Shown: positions 5,950 to 6,261 of the stretch, piece by piece | How positions within the stretch are numbered: the first letter of the stretch is position 1 | How the letters are laid out: the number at the start of each line of letters is the position of its first letter | Assembly: GCA_013821025.1 (NCBI GenBank) | Contig: JACDHN010000168.1 | Span: forward strand, 1 to 6,261 | DNA length: 6,261 nucleotides | Direction of reading: 5' to 3' | DNA from: Acidimicrobiia bacterium | GTDB lineage: Bacteria > Actinomycetota > Acidimicrobiia > Acidimicrobiales > Ilumatobacteraceae | Program-made: the position numbers and the translations under genes | The notes under the pieces: generated by a model | Seen by the model: only the letters and a program-made list of their open reading frames with translations | Database searches by the model: none | What the model was told of the DNA's origin: nothing

Positions 5950-6156
5950 GTGCCGTGGTGTGAGACGTGCGCCAAGTACCGCGCCCCCTCGGCGATGAAC
6001 CCCGACGGCACGTGCCCCAACTGCGGCAACCTCCTCGACGCCCCCATGCACGCATCCCAGGAGACCGAGGACCTGAAGGCGCCCTGGCACTTCAAGCTGA
6101 TGATCGTGGCCCTCGTCGTCTACCTCGTGTGGCGGTTCTGGGGGCTGCTCGTCTGA
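5950..6156 (+). CDS. Small zinc-ribbon protein with a C-terminal membrane helix (function unknown)
   Basis: I cannot assign a function. The 68-aa product has two CxxC pairs, WCETC at 3-7 and TCPNCG at 21-26, spaced like a zinc ribbon that binds one metal ion. A polar, partly acidic linker at about 30-42 follows, then the basic/aromatic stretch APWHFK (44-49) and one hydrophobic helix at about 50-68 that ends the protein. The helix contains a lone arginine (R62). With K43, H47 and K49 just before it, the zinc ribbon should face the cytoplasm, giving a tail-anchored topology. I chose the GTG at 5950 because it has a good Shine-Dalgarno sequence (5937-5942) and yields a compact start at M-P-W-C. 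Starting at ATG 5932 would add six residues, including one more cysteine. It follows der by 24 bases and ends 29 bases before a tRNA gene, so it is probably co-transcribed with der. The ordered cysteine and membrane pattern argues for a real gene. Confidence 0.7.
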   Translation: MPWCETCAKYRAPSAMNPDGTCPNCGNLLDAPMHASQETEDLKAPWHFKLMIVALVVYLVWRFWGLLV

Positions 6157-6158
6157 GC

Positions 6159-6167
6159 CGGTAGCAT
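6159..6167 (+). promoter_or_regulatory. Putative promoter -10 element of tRNA-Pro (CGGTAGCAT)
   Basis: CGGTAGCAT contains TAGCAT and begins just after the stop codon of the small zinc-ribbon gene. It ends 18 bases before the first tRNA base, so a start about 7 bases downstream would leave a leader of about 11 bases for RNase P to remove. No clear -35 box is visible inside the preceding gene. Confidence 0.5.
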
Positions 6168-6185
6168 CGGCAGGCACACATAGCA

Positions 6186-6260
6186 CGGGCTGTAGCGCAG
6201 TTTGGTTAGCGCGCTTGTCTGGGGGACAAGAGGTCCCGAGTTCAAATCTCGGCAGCCCGA
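6186..6260 (+). tRNA. tRNA-Pro (anticodon GGG)
   Basis: A complete cloverleaf folds by hand. The acceptor stem CGGGCTG (6186-6192) pairs perfectly with CAGCCCG (6253-6259). The D stem is GCGC (6195-6198) with GCGC (6209-6212), and the D loop contains GG. The anticodon stem CTTGT (6214-6218) pairs with ACAAG (6226-6230), and the seven-base loop places GGG at 6221-6223. The T stem CCGAG (6236-6240) pairs with CTCGG (6248-6252) around loop TTCAAAT. Pair C1-G72 and discriminator A73 (6260) are the proline identity features of bacteria. Base 6261 is C, possibly the first base of an encoded CCA end, but the window stops there. This tRNA reads CCC and CCU codons. Confidence 0.97.
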
Positions 6261-6261
6261 C

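Noticed and set aside
4975..6186. 403-codon minus-strand frame opposite der
   Set aside because: It is antisense to the second G domain and KH domain of der and its product shows no family features.
6186..6261. tRNA 3' end as an integration (att) site
   Set aside because: tRNA genes often serve as integration targets, but no integrase, direct repeat or foreign DNA is visible and the window ends at the tRNA.

Overview
The window looks like a chromosomal core-gene region of a high-GC actinobacterium. Genes favour G/C in third codon positions, some starts are GTG, and several genes appear to begin with little or no untranslated leader. The mix of IspH (MEP isoprenoid pathway), Der and fatty-acid catabolism genes fits Actinobacteria. 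A class such as Acidimicrobiia is a guess from general resemblance and has not been tested. I see no mobile elements, CRISPR, phage genes or signs of recent transfer.

Layout from left to right. (1) On the minus strand, a 516-aa AMP-forming acyl-CoA ligase (629-2179) is followed 13 bases later by a glycerophosphodiester phosphodiesterase that runs off the left edge (1-615). The two probably form one transcript. (2) A 69-bp divergent intergenic region (2180-2248) separates them from a plus-strand acyl-CoA dehydrogenase (2249-3451). Ligase, dehydrogenase and phosphodiesterase together suggest a small lipid or acyl-chain degradation locus: lipid head-group hydrolysis, CoA activation, then first-step oxidation. 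(3) Convergent to the dehydrogenase, only 4 bp away, is ispH on the minus strand (3456-4508). (4) A 49-bp divergent region (4509-4557) separates ispH from der on the plus strand (4558-5925), a double-GTPase ribosome-assembly factor. (5) Downstream of der lie a small zinc-ribbon membrane protein (5950-6156) and a tRNA-Pro with anticodon GGG (6186-6260) at the right edge. No gene-free stretch exceeds 300 bases.

The most notable signal is regulatory. The pattern CGGTAnnnT occurs, by my reading of both strands, exactly five times in the window. Each copy lies just upstream of one of the five genes expected to begin a transcript: ligase, dehydrogenase, ispH, der and tRNA-Pro. The four protein genes start 7-10 bases after it and lack a Shine-Dalgarno sequence, which suggests leaderless or near-leaderless transcripts. 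The two genes that follow another gene (phosphodiesterase and small zinc-ribbon protein) lack the pattern and instead have clear Shine-Dalgarno sequences. In both divergent regions the paired promoters are embedded in inverted repeats. At ispH/der this is a 30-bp near-palindrome with 12 of 15 position pairs complementary, and each promoter's expected -35 position falls on the other's -10.
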